DNA from: Methanotrichaceae archaeon
Lineage (GTDB): Archaea; Halobacteriota; Methanosarcinia; Methanotrichales; Methanotrichaceae
DNA: 31,435 nt
Direction of reading: 5' to 3'
Assembly (NCBI GenBank): GCA_013329455.1
Contig: DUKF01000013.1
Coordinates: forward strand, 356 to 31,790
In this document: in pieces, positions 8,130-17,657 of the stretch
How the letters are laid out: every line of letters begins with the position of its first letter
Numbering within the stretch: position 1 is the stretch's first letter
Program-made: the position numbers and the translations under genes
Notes under the pieces: generated by a model
Seen by the model: the letters and a program-made list of their open reading frames with translations, nothing else
The model's database searches: none
Told to the model about the DNA's origin: nothing

Positions 8130-9191
8130 ATGAAAATAGCCCAGGTCTGCCACCGATACTATCCCAACGTCGGTGGAGTGGAGAGGCACGTCCAGGAAAT
8201 TAGCAAAAGGCTGGCAGAGAAATTCGACGTCGAGGTGATTTCTGCAGATCGATCTAGGGATCGCCCTCAGATCGAAGAGATAGACGGGATCAAAGTAACT
8301 CGCTTCAGGTCGGTATCGCCGAACAATGCTTATTTCATCGCACCCCAGATAAGTTCATACATAAAAAAGTCCGACTTCGATATAGTTCACGCCCACAATT
8401 ATCACGCGCTTCCAGCTTTATTCGCCTCGTTTGGCAGTAAGAACAAGAAATTTGTATTCAATCCACATTATCACGGAGTCGGTAGCACGCCTTTTCGAGA
8501 TCTTCTTAATAAGCCTTATAAAATAGTTGGATCGACGATATTTAATAGATCGAATAAAATTATTTGTGACTCTAATTACGAAAAAAACTTGGTAGAGAAG
8601 AACTTTGGCTTCAAAGATAATATTGAAATAATCCCCAGCGGTGTGGATTTAAAGAGCATAAGGAGCGTAAAACCGTTTGAACTCGACGAGAAATTTATGC
8701 TTTATTTGGGAAGACTGGACAAATATAAGAACATACAGTGCGCGATCAAAGCTATGAAATACTTGCCAGAAGATTTTCATTTTTATATAGGCGGTAAAGG
8801 TGAAAACTTTAGCGAGCTTAAGAGCATGATAGGAAAATTGGACCTGGATAGTAGGGTGAAGCTTCTCGGCTTCGTCCCTGAAGAGGACAAATACAGGTGG
8901 ATGAAGACCTGCGACGTCTTTGTGAACCTTTCAGGCGTCGAGGCCTTCGGTATAACGGTGCTGGAGGCGTTGGCGTCGGGGGCCCCGGCCATCGTGAACG
9001 CTGAGGGTGGTTTAAGCGAATTTGCAGAGAAATTCGGTGGCGTTCGGTCGGTTCAGCCAGAGAAGATTTCAGCAAAAGTGCTGGCGCAAGAGATAGAAAG
9101 GTCAATCGAAAAAACTATAAATGACGACCTCAATGGTTACGACTGGAGAAGCATAATTAAGAAGATTGAGGGCGTTTATAAAAATTTGTAA
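8130..9191 (+). CDS. Glycosyltransferase family 4
   Basis: The GT-B fold is shown by KIAQVCHRYYPNVGGVERHV at the start (donor/acceptor loop with the glycine pair) and by the C-terminal motif EAFGITVLEALASGAPAIV, the conserved E-x7-E of retaining GT4 enzymes. The 353-residue length is normal. The enzyme adds one sugar, from an NDP-sugar, to the growing glycan at the cytosolic face. Tandem ATG codons at 8127 and 8130 overlap the end of the GT2 gene; AAGGAG at 8118-8123 fits 8130 better. It is part of the same transcript as the GT2 gene. The first half is AT-rich while the C-terminal third uses GC-rich codons, perhaps reflecting a mosaic origin. Confidence 0.93.
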   Translation: MKIAQVCHRYYPNVGGVERHVQEISKRLAEKFDVEVISADRSRDRPQIEEIDGIKVTRFRSVSPNNAYFIAPQISSYIKKSDFDIVHAHNYHALPALFASFGSKNKKFVFNPHYHGVGSTPFRDLLNKPYKIVGSTIFNRSNKIICDSNYEKNLVEKNFGFKDNIEIIPSGVDLKSIRSVKPFELDEKFMLYLGRLDKYKNIQCAIKAMKYLPEDFHFYIGGKGENFSELKSMIGKLDLDSRVKLLGFVPEEDKYRWMKTCDVFVNLSGVEAFGITVLEALASGAPAIVNAEGGLSEFAEKFGGVRSVQPEKISAKVLAQEIERSIEKTINDDLNGYDWRSIIKKIEGVYKNL

Positions 9192-9221
9192 GGAATTTTA
9201 TCAGCTTTGGAGATGGGTATC

Positions 9222-10202
9222 ATGACAAAAGCCGCATTGATCACAGGGATAACTGGACAAGACGGATCTTATCTTGCCGAACTGCTATTGAATAAGGGGT
9301 ATGAGGTATACGGGCTGGCTCGCAGGCTTAGCACGCCGAACATGTCCAGGATAAACCACATTGCAGATAATATCATATTTCTCGAAGGCGACTTGACAGA
9401 TCAATCCTCGCTGAACGTCGCGATGCAGACCTCCCAGCCCGACGAGGTTTATAACCTCGCAGCTCAGTCCTTCGTCGCCACCTCATGGAATCAGCCAGTT
9501 CTGACCGGAAACGTAACAGGCCTTGGAGTCACCCGCGTCCTCGATGCCGTAAAAAATTTCTGTCATGATGCAAAGTTTTATCAGGCCTCCAGCAGCGAGA
9601 TGTTCGGTAACGTCGACGAAGTTCCACAAAACGAGCTGACTCGATTTTGTCCTCGCAGTCCGTATGCCATAGCGAAAGTTTACGGGTATTATACCACTGT
9701 GAACCATAGAGAGAGCTATGAGATGTTCTGCTGTAACGGGATCCTCTTCAATCATGAGTCACCACGGCGGGGAATCGAGTTCGTCACGAAGAAAATCACA
9801 GACGGTGTTGCAAGGATTCACCAAGGGTTGTCCAAAGAGCTGAGGCTGGGCAACTTGGACGCAAAAAGGGATTGGGGATATGCAGGAGATTACGTAGAGG
9901 CGATGTGGCTAATGCTCCAGCAAGAGGAACCAGATGACTACGTGATCGCGACTGGAGAGAGTCACTCGGTGAGAGAGTTCGTCGAAATGGCCTTTTCTGC
10001 GGTCGGGCTGGACTGGAGGGATCACGTAAAGATGGACGAGAGATTCATGAGGCCTGCCGAGGTGCCGGAACTCCGGGGTGATGCCTCAAAGGCGAGAGAT
10101 AAGCTCGGCTGGATGCCGGAGACTTCGTTCGAGGAGCTCGTGGAGATGATGGTAAAGGCGGATTTGGAAAAATACGAAGATAGTAAAAAAATAATAATCT
10201 AA
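9222..10202 (+). CDS. gmd: GDP-mannose 4,6-dehydratase
   Basis: This 326-residue short-chain dehydrogenase/reductase shows the NAD(P) motif [19 protein letters not shown], the Gmd-specific region [16 protein letters not shown], and the catalytic YxxxK in [27 protein letters not shown] and [21 protein letters not shown] are near-diagnostic for Gmd. It converts GDP-mannose to GDP-4-keto-6-deoxymannose, the branch point for GDP-rhamnose, fucose and perosamine. No downstream reductase or aminotransferase is visible, so the final sugar is unknown. I choose the ATG at 9222 (MTKAALITG), with GGAGATGG just upstream; in-frame TTG 9207 and ATG 9213 are weaker. It lies between two GT4 genes in the + strand run, fitting a 6-deoxyhexose in the surface glycan. 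Confidence 0.95.
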   Translation: MTKAALITGITGQDGSYLAELLLNKGYEVYGLARRLSTPNMSRINHIADNIIFLEGDLTDQSSLNVAMQTSQPDEVYNLAAQSFVATSWNQPVLTGNVTGLGVTRVLDAVKNFCHDAKFYQASSSEMFGNVDEVPQNELTRFCPRSPYAIAKVYGYYTTVNHRESYEMFCCNGILFNHESPRRGIEFVTKKITDGVARIHQGLSKELRLGNLDAKRDWGYAGDYVEAMWLMLQQEEPDDYVIATGESHSVREFVEMAFSAVGLDWRDHVKMDERFMRPAEVPELRGDASKARDKLGWMPETSFEELVEMMVKADLEKYEDSKKIII

Positions 10203-10226
10203 ATTTAATTTTAGAGGTATTTGGAT

Positions 10227-11300
10227 ATGGCCAGAAAGATCGTATATGTTGTTCCAAATCTTCACGAAAATGGAGGGATACAAGAGCTTGCCAAGGCAAT
10301 ATATTGCGAACTGAAGGATGAATTCGATTTGGAACTTGTTAATTGGACTAACGGACTCAGCCTTCCTGTAAGAGCATTATTGAGATTCGCACCCGATAAT
10401 GTAAGTGCATATATATATGTTAAATATTTTTCTAATCGCCTTAGAAGCAAATATAATATAAATGACGCAGATTTGATTCATTTTTGGCACATCGAACCCG
10501 CAATGGCTTTTTTAGATAAGAACTATATTGTTAGTTGTCTTGGAATGGAAGTATTGCCCATTCATGTTAAAAACTATAGAGAACTAATGTATAGAAATGT
10601 TTTAACAAATGCTTTGGTAGTTCATGTAATTAGCCACTATACGAAAGATATTATTAAAAATCAGTTTGATTGTCCAGAAGAAACGCTTGAATTAGTACCA
10701 CCGTGTATAAACTATGCAAAATTTAGTTTAATAAAAAAATTAGAACTTAATGATGATGTCGTAGTCGGAACACTGTCGAGATTTGTAAAGAGAAAAAACA
10801 TACCCAATATTATAAAATCCCTAAATATTGTGAAGAATAAATATGGTTTGGATTTTAAATATTACCTTGCAGGTGATGGTCCTGAAAGAGATATCATTCT
10901 AAATGAGCTAAGTACTGCGGAGTTCGAATGGAAATATTTTGGAGAGATTTCTGAAGAAGAAAAAATAAATGATTTCTATCCTTCACTAGATCTTTTCGTC
11001 ATGCCCCCACTGGAATTGCCGAATGATGTGGAGGGATTTGGAATTGTATATTTAGAGGCGAATTCTTATGGAATCCCGGTAGTTGCATCGAGATCCGGTG
11101 GGGTTACAGATGCGGTACAAGAGGGCGTTTCAGGGGTCTTCGCAGATCCGATAGATCCAAATGATATAGCCTTGAAAATATCTGAATTAATCGAAGACCG
11201 AAATAGGTATTTCGAATCGGCGAAGAAATGGGCCATTCAGTTCGATGCAAAAAAAATAGCTAAAAATTTTTCAGATATTTATGGAGAATTGCTAAAATGA
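10227..11300 (+). CDS. Glycosyltransferase family 4
   Basis: The protein (357 residues) begins MARKIVYVVPNLHENGGIQELA, a GT4 N-terminal strand plus glycine loop, and near the end carries EGFGIVYLEANSYGIPVVAS with the retaining-enzyme E-x7-E pattern. It should transfer one sugar to the lipid-linked glycan. AGAGGT at 10213-10218 precedes the ATG at 10227 by a normal distance. From here the sequence becomes markedly AT-rich compared with gmd, with many AAA, ATA and TTT codons, which suggests that the next 6 kb came from a different donor. Its stop overlaps the ATG of the next methyltransferase as ATGA, so the pair is translationally coupled. Confidence 0.92.
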   Translation: MARKIVYVVPNLHENGGIQELAKAIYCELKDEFDLELVNWTNGLSLPVRALLRFAPDNVSAYIYVKYFSNRLRSKYNINDADLIHFWHIEPAMAFLDKNYIVSCLGMEVLPIHVKNYRELMYRNVLTNALVVHVISHYTKDIIKNQFDCPEETLELVPPCINYAKFSLIKKLELNDDVVVGTLSRFVKRKNIPNIIKSLNIVKNKYGLDFKYYLAGDGPERDIILNELSTAEFEWKYFGEISEEEKINDFYPSLDLFVMPPLELPNDVEGFGIVYLEANSYGIPVVASRSGGVTDAVQEGVSGVFADPIDPNDIALKISELIEDRNRYFESAKKWAIQFDAKKIAKNFSDIYGELLK

Positions 11301-12067
11301 TTGTCAATATTGGACATAGTGGGGAACGAATAAATCCATCTGAATTCAAATCAACGGTGGAATATCTTATTTACCTAAGACATTTATTTGCATATGAACA
11401 TGCGACTGAAGTATTCTCAAAAGAGGATATAATTCTAGAAATTGGATGTGGTGAAGGATATGGTACATCGTTTATATCTAAAAAAGTAAAGATGATAGTT
11501 AGCCTAGATGTTGATTTAAAAACGCTAAAAAAAGCAAAAGAGAAATACGGACCCAGTTGTAATTTCATATTATATAATGGCACAGATCTACCAATCAAGA
11601 GTAATAAATTCGATGGAGTTATCTCCTTTCAAGTAATCGAACATGTTCAAGATGACTCCAAATATATCTTAGAGGTTTATCGAGTATTAAAAAAATGTAG
11701 CGTATTTTTATGTACGACGCCGAATAGGGCATATAGATTAGAGCCAGATCAGAAGCCATGGAACCCATTTCATATAAGAGAATATTACGCAAAAGAGTTG
11801 GAGAGAATCTTAAGAAATATTTTCTGTGAAGTGAAAGTAGTTGGAATTCGAGGGTCTGATGAAGTCCAAGCGATAGAGATAAAAAGGGTGAAACCACGTG
11901 GGATCCATCTCAAGATCTATGAGAAGATTTCATCGATCGTTGCTAATAATTCACGCGGTAAATCTAAATCTGATAATTTTGGCGAAAAGTATTTCACTAG
12001 AGATTTTTATATAACTGATGATGCGAATGAAGAAGGCTTAGATCTTTTGGGCATTTGCAGAAAATAA
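11297..12067 (+). CDS. Class I SAM-dependent methyltransferase
   Basis: The 256-residue protein has the SAM-binding motif ILEIGCGEGYGTSFI at about residue 47, the acidic strand-2 end VSLDVDLKTLKKA, and the motif FDGVISFQVIEHVQDD typical of methyltransferase types 11/12. Such enzymes in glycan clusters methylate sugar hydroxyls or cap chains. The substrate cannot be read from sequence, but WNPFHIREYYAKEL resembles the acceptor region of polysaccharide methyltransferases. It starts inside the stop of the preceding GT4 (ATGA overlap). AT-rich like its neighbours. Confidence 0.88.
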   Translation: MIVNIGHSGERINPSEFKSTVEYLIYLRHLFAYEHATEVFSKEDIILEIGCGEGYGTSFISKKVKMIVSLDVDLKTLKKAKEKYGPSCNFILYNGTDLPIKSNKFDGVISFQVIEHVQDDSKYILEVYRVLKKCSVFLCTTPNRAYRLEPDQKPWNPFHIREYYAKELERILRNIFCEVKVVGIRGSDEVQAIEIKRVKPRGIHLKIYEKISSIVANNSRGKSKSDNFGEKYFTRDFYITDDANEEGLDLLGICRK

Positions 12068-12093
12068 TTTTGTACAAATTTGGGTGCAAGAAT

Positions 12094-12825
12094 ATGAAAA
12101 CTGAACTTAGCCTTTTTGGATCATACTTGGATTATGTCCGCTCAATTCGATATAAGGGTAACATAGTTTTTTGCCCCATATGTGAAGGTCGTTTCAAATC
12201 CTTTTTGCCCTTCGGCGTTAAAAAAAGATCAAACGCCATGTGCCCTCGGTGCAGATCCCTCGAAAGACATCGACTTCTCTGGCTCTATTTGAGAAATCGA
12301 ACTAACTTTTTCACAGATGATATCAAAGTGCTTGAGATCGCCCCACAGTATTACATACAGCGAAAGTTTAGATCAATGCCAAATCTAGATTACGTCAGCG
12401 TAGATTTATATTCACGCATAGCTATGATCAATATGGACGTAACTGATACACAATTTGAGGATGATTCCTTTGATTGCATATTCTGTTATCATGTCCTGGA
12501 ACACATCCTGGATGATAAAATGGCCATGAAAGAGATACTGAGAGTTTTGAAGCCGGGTGGCTGGGCAATTTTGCATGTGCCAATTTTGGCGGAAAATCGA
12601 TAGAGGACCCGACAATTAAGTCGCCTGAAGCACGAGAGCGGGTCTATGGACAATACGATCATGTCAGAGCCTACGGGGGGGCTCGATTATAAAGACAGAC
12701 TTGAAGATGTCAGATTTATCGTAGAAGTAGATAATTTTGTAAAAGAACTTAAGGATGACTCGATTAGTAGATATGGTCTGATGGGGGATGAAAGCATTTA
12801 TTATTGCTCAAAGCCCTCTCAGTAG
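12094..12825 (+). pseudogene. SAM methyltransferase with N-terminal zinc-ribbon, interrupted by two frameshifts
   Basis: From the ATG at 12094 the frame encodes a paired-cysteine module (CPICEGRF ... CPRCRSLERHRLLWLY) and a methyltransferase core (KVLEIAPQ, DDSFDCIFCYHVLEHI, RVLKPGGWAILHVP), then stops at TAG 12601. The family continuation is found in other frames: EDPTIKSPEARERVYGQYDH from 12603, then LDYKDRLEDVRFIVEVDNF to SKPSQ, ending TAG at 12823-12825. The first break is at an A-run (12593-12596), explained by loss of one A; the second is at a run of seven G (12675-12681), explained by one extra G. A full-length product would be about 243 residues. Either the gene is inactivated or these are homopolymer sequencing errors. 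If functional, it would methylate a glycan or lipid-linked sugar. Confidence 0.8.
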
Positions 12826-12846
12826 CTAACATATTTTGAGATGAGT

Positions 12847-14019
12847 TCAAGGGGTAAGCTCATTAATAATATCATTCAATTTTTTATACTGGGTGTCAAA
12901 ATTGAACAATTCTGCTCTTTTTCTCGCTTTATCAGAGAGTTCATTGTAATACGAAACATCAGAACAAATTTGGTTAATCTTGTTAACCCAATCATCTATG
13001 CAAAAAGGATCATCAACTACAATCCCAGCATCAGATACTACTTCAGGCAAACCGCCTCTATTACTCACGATTGGAGGGATTCCATTTACCATAGCTTCAA
13101 CACAAACTCGACCAAAAGGTTCTGGCCAAATTGAGGGAACTAAGAGGAGTTTGGTTTTGGAATAAACGTCACCCATATTATTAGTCCAGCCTAAATAAAC
13201 AATGTTTTTTGTATTCTCAAGTTCCGATTTGAATTCAAAATACTTAGGAATTCTGCCGACGCATAGAAACCTAATATGAGGCATCTTTTTGGCAATATCT
13301 AAAAAGATTTTGACACCTTTCAAGAGATCCGGTCTTATCATAGTTATAAACGTTCCATCGTGAGTATTGGATTGGACGGATTTAAAATTAATGAATGGAT
13401 AAATATATTCTGTATCAACGTCGAACCAGTTCTTCGTAAGAGTTGACAAAAATTGGCTATTTGCAATTACAGAATCTGCACCTTTTACTGTTTTTTCGCT
13501 CCATTTTAGCAATTTTCTTGTAAATGGGTATTGCAGAAAGTCTTGTCCGAATTTTAGAGTATTATACAATCTTGAGTTCATATTTGGTGAGCAACGCCAG
13601 CATGCTCTATTACAGTTGGTCCCATTCACAAAACCGATGGGACAGAAATGTGAGTAGTCACGAATAAACAAAACTGAGGGGATATTATATTTCTGTGCTA
13701 TTTCAACACTGGGCAAAGCGAATTCTAATTGGGTTAAAATTATGTCTGGCTTATTTTCACTCACAAAGTTATCAAGTAAAGATACCCACTTTTTACATTC
13801 CATATAGGTCCTAATCTGCCAAAATTGAGGGATATTAATTGCAGCTGCTCTTTCATGAATATGTAATCCATCTTTAGTTATTTCATTGTTCGACAGACCG
13901 TTGGAGATAACATGTACTTCGTTATCCTTAGATAAACGATTCAGCAACGTGTACATGGAAAGCTCCGCACCACCAATTATTGGATAAAAATTTCTTACTG
14001 AAACTAAGATTTTTGCCAC
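12847..14019 (-). CDS. Glycosyltransferase family 4 with an internal Cys cluster
   Basis: Starting from the GTG at 14019 the protein reads AKILVSVRNFYPIIGGAELS, a classical GT4 opening, and has a GGTGAT ribosome binding site just upstream. The ATG at 14037 would add six residues (MLLVIS). The C-terminal domain holds PEPFGRVCVEAMVNGIPPIV, the retaining GT4 E-x7-E motif. A distinctive Cys-rich segment lies in the middle of the N-domain (FCPIGFVNGTNCNRACWRC), which could be a structural metal site; I recall such clusters in some GT4 enzymes. It lies on the minus strand, convergent with the broken methyltransferase gene, and shortly follows another GT4 gene. AT-rich codons. Confidence 0.9.
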   Translation of the reverse strand: MAKILVSVRNFYPIIGGAELSMYTLLNRLSKDNEVHVISNGLSNNEITKDGLHIHERAAAINIPQFWQIRTYMECKKWVSLLDNFVSENKPDIILTQLEFALPSVEIAQKYNIPSVLFIRDYSHFCPIGFVNGTNCNRACWRCSPNMNSRLYNTLKFGQDFLQYPFTRKLLKWSEKTVKGADSVIANSQFLSTLTKNWFDVDTEYIYPFINFKSVQSNTHDGTFITMIRPDLLKGVKIFLDIAKKMPHIRFLCVGRIPKYFEFKSELENTKNIVYLGWTNNMGDVYSKTKLLLVPSIWPEPFGRVCVEAMVNGIPPIVSNRGGLPEVVSDAGIVVDDPFCIDDWVNKINQICSDVSYYNELSDKARKRAELFNFDTQYKKLNDIINELTP

Positions 14020-14053
14020 GGATATCACCAATAGCATACCTGATACATTTTGA

Positions 14054-15076
14054 TCATCCCTCCAGCAGAGTTTTATATATCCCCAATGTATCTCCAGCAG
14101 TCTTCTCCCAGGAAAAGTTGTTGCTCTGTTTTACCGCACCTTTGTCTAACCCACCATCAATTAGAGAAGATATTTCACCAAGAATATCTGAATAATTCAA
14201 CGTATCGAGATCCAACAAGACGCCGGAGTCGCCCACAATCTCTGGTATACTGGCCTTATTGGAGGCGATAACGGGAACGCCGCAAGACATTGCTTCCAAT
14301 ACAGGGAGCCCGAACCCTTCATACTCCGAAGTATGCAAATAGGCATCAGCTGCATTGAATAAAAAGGGCATATCGTCTTCAGGAACCCAACCAACGCTGA
14401 TTATATCGTCACCTTCCAAGACTTCCCCATATCCAGCTTTTATCATCTTGACGTCCTTTCTTTTAGAACGTATATGCTCAAATAACTTTTTGGCGAGATC
14501 CATCCTCTTGTGCTCCAAATTCGACGAGACAACTAATATATGCTTATCTTCTTGCTTCAGTCCAAATTTTTCTTTACATTCAAATTTATCCATAGGTCGA
14601 TATCGCTCGTGATCTACACCGAGGTGAACGACGTCGATCTGGTCTTCATTCAATTTTGTTAGTCTCAACAATTCATCTTTTGTGAAGTTGGAATCGGTTA
14701 TGATCCTATCAGCTCTTTTCAAGGCAGTTGGTGTCAGAAGGTACTGAACCTTTAAAGATAGGTTGGCAATCTCTGACGGGTACACAATCGGCGCTAAGTC
14801 GTGGACCGTAACTACAAATTTGTTTATATTTTTAAAATAAATTGCTGGCGCCAGTGTCTGCGATGTAGCGTGGACGACATCTGCATCATAGCCCTTATAA
14901 AAAATCCAAGAGAAGACAGTACTTCCTAGGATATCGTTCTCAGGTCTTCTGATCCGCTTTAGAGAGGAACTGCCTCCTTTAATTGCCATTAGGTTTCTGT
15001 ACAACTCATCCTCGTACTTCCGCAACGCGTAAACTGGATGAGATGCTTTTGAAATGTTCCAATGAATGATTTTCAT
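14054..15076 (-). CDS. Glycosyltransferase family 4
   Basis: The protein ends with the strong GT4 motif [20 protein letters not shown] and has [17 protein letters not shown] and [19 protein letters not shown] typical of the WbaZ/mannosyltransferase-like GT4 group. I choose the ATG at 15076, because [10 protein letters not shown] begins the first Rossmann strand; the ATG at 15127 would add 17 residues (MVSIYNNIDKTAQEIHN) without family character. Ribosome binding sites are weak for both. It is the middle gene of the three-gene minus strand run and ends 34 bp before the next GT4 start. It would add another hexose to the glycan. Length 340 residues is near the family norm. Confidence 0.9.
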   Translation of the reverse strand: MKIIHWNISKASHPVYALRKYEDELYRNLMAIKGGSSSLKRIRRPENDILGSTVFSWIFYKGYDADVVHATSQTLAPAIYFKNINKFVVTVHDLAPIVYPSEIANLSLKVQYLLTPTALKRADRIITDSNFTKDELLRLTKLNEDQIDVVHLGVDHERYRPMDKFECKEKFGLKQEDKHILVVSSNLEHKRMDLAKKLFEHIRSKRKDVKMIKAGYGEVLEGDDIISVGWVPEDDMPFLFNAADAYLHTSEYEGFGLPVLEAMSCGVPVIASNKASIPEIVGDSGVLLDLDTLNYSDILGEISSLIDGGLDKGAVKQSNNFSWEKTAGDTLGIYKTLLEG

Positions 15077-15133
15077 ATTATGAATCTCTTGTGCCGTTTT
15101 ATCAATATTATTGTAAATCGATACCATAAAATT

Positions 15134-16054
15134 TCAACTGCGTCCGTATAAAAGACGCTGGAAATATCTGGTTATATCGTATTTCGATATTATGCTCAAT
15201 TGCAATAAAACATATCTGAGCAATGACCACGTCGTTACTTTTTGAAACAAACTTAGATCACGTGGATTTATCGAGATCACTTCGCCATGGCCTAAATAAT
15301 GATTGATAGATAAAAATACTCCTTTGTTTATTCTCGCACCCCTCCTGAACAAATCCAATTCAAAAATATTAAACTCGTCTATAACCTGGCCATTTTTGAA
15401 CTCATAATACCTAAATCTGATCTTACTTAAAATATCTCTTTTTATCAGAGAACATCCACCGAATCCTAATGCATTGATACTTTTAGAGCGCACCATATAG
15501 CCACTCTGAACCACATCATATCCGTCAATTTCTTTTTTCATTATATCTATGATCTGTGGATCATAAGTCATATCCGCATCGAGGAATAGCAAATACGATT
15601 CACCACTATTGAGCACATATTCGCGTACCGCGTTCCTTCCACATGTTATGCTCTGCAGTCTGTAATTACTCTTGTGATTATGCGGTTCGGTCTCATACAT
15701 AATTACGCACCCAAATAGATTATATTTTTTTATTAATGATTCTAATTCGTCGACAAAATCGGGGTCATCCGTTGCAATCACTAATTCCGAACCTCTATAA
15801 TTACTTTGTATTTCATATTGATTCAGCAAGAAATGGTCTAAAGCAAAGGACGACTTCCTCACTGTGGTAGTTCCAACTACGACGTCAACTTGCCTCATAT
15901 AATCCAACGTTTTAGGAGTTGCGCCCCGATCTCTATTTAACTCTGTCGTCCATACTATCTGGTTTGTCAGATAAAATTCTGGACGAAAGAAAGGACATTG
16001 ATCCGGCACAATTTCATTCAGTAATGAAACGTCAACCGATCGCCGACTCAGCAT
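15134..16054 (-). CDS. Glycosyltransferase family 2-like protein
   Basis: This 306-residue protein has the GT-A metal motif LLFLDADMTYDPQI at about residue 150, preceded by a nucleotide-binding region (VVVGTTTVRKSSFALDHFL) and followed by FGGCSLIKRDIL, where GT2 enzymes bind the acceptor. The C-terminal 50 residues are mildly hydrophobic (LLRYVLLQLSIIS) but not a clear membrane helix. The first 52 residues before Met53 do not resemble the family; a start at 15898 (MRQVDVVVGT) is possible. It is the first gene of the minus strand run and faces the flippase gene across a 107-bp AT-rich divergent promoter region. Sugar donor unknown. Confidence 0.82.
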   Translation of the reverse strand: MLSRRSVDVSLLNEIVPDQCPFFRPEFYLTNQIVWTTELNRDRGATPKTLDYMRQVDVVVGTTTVRKSSFALDHFLLNQYEIQSNYRGSELVIATDDPDFVDELESLIKKYNLFGCVIMYETEPHNHKSNYRLQSITCGRNAVREYVLNSGESYLLFLDADMTYDPQIIDIMKKEIDGYDVVQSGYMVRSKSINALGFGGCSLIKRDILSKIRFRYYEFKNGQVIDEFNIFELDLFRRGARINKGVFLSINHYLGHGEVISINPRDLSLFQKVTTWSLLRYVLLQLSIISKYDITRYFQRLLYGRS

Positions 16055-16161
16055 AAACTCTGATACAGAATTGTTAATTATCGGCCTATATTTAATTGAG
16101 GCAACCTATATATCATATCAACTGAATCCTTCGACCGACTGCCGGAAAAGAGACTAAGATC
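16055..16161. promoter_or_regulatory. Divergent promoter region between GT2-like and flippase genes
   Basis: The 107 bp between the two start codons is AT-rich, with candidate TATA-like boxes CCTATATTTAA (16085-16095) and CCTATATATC (16107-16116). One would serve each direction, since the two flanking genes diverge. No operator-like repeat is evident. Confidence 0.4.
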
Positions 16162-17589
16162 ATGTCAATTCAGCGATCGAGCATCACAGTATTTTCGTCC
16201 CAAATTGGGATCACGATTTCAGGTTTTCTCTCATTGATGTATTTTGCGCACGTCCTCGGCGCAGAAATCCTCGGCATCTATTTCATATATATAGCAACAT
16301 TTAATTTAATTATAATGTTCATGGATGTTGGGCTGAGCTCTGGAACCATAAAGAGAATTAGCGAAGGAAGAGACACATCAGAGTTCTTTACCGCATCCTT
16401 TTTAATCTATAGCGCAACATCAATTATATGCATTATTATTTTATATATATTAAGACATCATATTAACGATTACATTGGGGCTGAAGTTTGGTATTTTTTA
16501 GTTTTAAGCCTTTTTTTAATGAGATATACAACCCTCATTCGTAGTACACTATTTGGGGAAAAAAAGACGGGAATTAGTTATATAATAAATCTGGCCGAAC
16601 AAATAGTGAAAATAATTTTTCAGGTGCTCTTAGTCGCGTTCGGTTACCAGTTATATGGATTGATCGGCGGCTTTTGCATCGCATTATTCGTCAACATCCC
16701 CCTGGGGCTCAAATTCATCGACGTGAAATTAAAAAGACCGAGTCTCGACCATGTAAAGAGCATCTTCGCCTACTCCAAATACGCCTTCGGAGTGGGCATC
16801 AATGAATATTTATACCAATCGATGGACATACTTGTAATCGGCCTCCTTTTGCCCAAATTCTATTCGGGAATTTACGGGGCAAGCTGGTCTTTTTCTGGCG
16901 CGGCAGTCCTTGGAACCATCGCAATTTCATCCACATTATTCCCCTACATCAGCGAATGGTCTGCAAACGGTCAGATCGACCACATAAAAAATGCCTTTTC
17001 AGAGGCCCTAACCTACTCGCTGATATTGGCCATTCCCATATTCGCAGGCGTTCTCGTCTTCTCAAAGGACCTACTATATTTCGCATACGGCGAGACTTTT
17101 AGCATGGCCTGGATAACTCTGATAGTCCTGACCGGTGCAAGGTTGATAGAGACAGTCCAGATGATAACGAGAGGGGCGCTCGCTGGAATGAACCGACCGG
17201 ATTTAGTCCTCAAGATAACGTGCGTGACGATCCCACTGAACCTCATCGGAAACTTCGTCCTCGTCTACACCATTGGCATGATCGGTGCGGCGATCGCCAC
17301 GTTGGTAACGATCATCGTCTCGCTCAAGTTGAGTTTAAAATACGCCGAAGGGACCGTTCCAATCTCAATTCCGTGGAACGAGATAAAAGATGAATCAATA
17401 TCAGCGCTCGTCATGATCTCGGTCATATTCGTCGGCCTGCATTTTGCACCCGTGAATAGCTTCGCGATTTTGGGCGCTTATACAATAAGTGGCGCCGCCA
17501 TATATTTCACGACGCTCCTCGCCATAAATGAGAAAATAAGGGGAAAAATGACATCACTAATCCGGGGAATGATTAGCAACTTTTTGTAA
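16162..17589 (+). CDS. Wzx-type oligosaccharide flippase (PST/MATE-like)
   Basis: The 475-residue protein is hydrophobic throughout with about 12-14 predicted membrane helices. It opens with RSSITVFSSQIGITISGFLSLMYF, typical of the polysaccharide transporter superfamily, followed by the characteristic pattern of helix pairs with short charged loops (GLSSGTIKRISEG). RPSLDHVKSIFAYSKYAFGV and MTRGALAGMNRPDL-like loops (here ITRGALAGMNRPDL) match the polysaccharide biosynthesis C-terminal region. It would flip the lipid-linked glycan from the cytosolic to the outer face of the membrane. The second half uses more GC-rich codons than the first, as if the boundary of the AT-rich island falls inside the gene. 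It is the last gene of the cluster and converges with the CofE-Cdd gene. Confidence 0.93.
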   Translation: MSIQRSSITVFSSQIGITISGFLSLMYFAHVLGAEILGIYFIYIATFNLIIMFMDVGLSSGTIKRISEGRDTSEFFTASFLIYSATSIICIIILYILRHHINDYIGAEVWYFLVLSLFLMRYTTLIRSTLFGEKKTGISYIINLAEQIVKIIFQVLLVAFGYQLYGLIGGFCIALFVNIPLGLKFIDVKLKRPSLDHVKSIFAYSKYAFGVGINEYLYQSMDILVIGLLLPKFYSGIYGASWSFSGAAVLGTIAISSTLFPYISEWSANGQIDHIKNAFSEALTYSLILAIPIFAGVLVFSKDLLYFAYGETFSMAWITLIVLTGARLIETVQMITRGALAGMNRPDLVLKITCVTIPLNLIGNFVLVYTIGMIGAAIATLVTIIVSLKLSLKYAEGTVPISIPWNEIKDESISALVMISVIFVGLHFAPVNSFAILGAYTISGAAIYFTTLLAINEKIRGKMTSLIRGMISNFL

Positions 17590-17619
17590 CTTTATACGTC
17601 TATTGGATGCGTCGAACTC

Positions 17620-17634
17620 AGAATGAAAAAATAT
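17620..17634 (-). terminator. T-tract after the CofE-Cdd gene
   Basis: On the minus strand, six consecutive T (complement of 17626-17631) occur 27-32 bp after the stop, in the space shared with the convergent flippase gene. This is a simple archaeal-style termination signal; no strong hairpin was recognised. Confidence 0.3.
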
Positions 17635-17657
17635 CCGGCCCGCGCCTTCAAGGGGTG

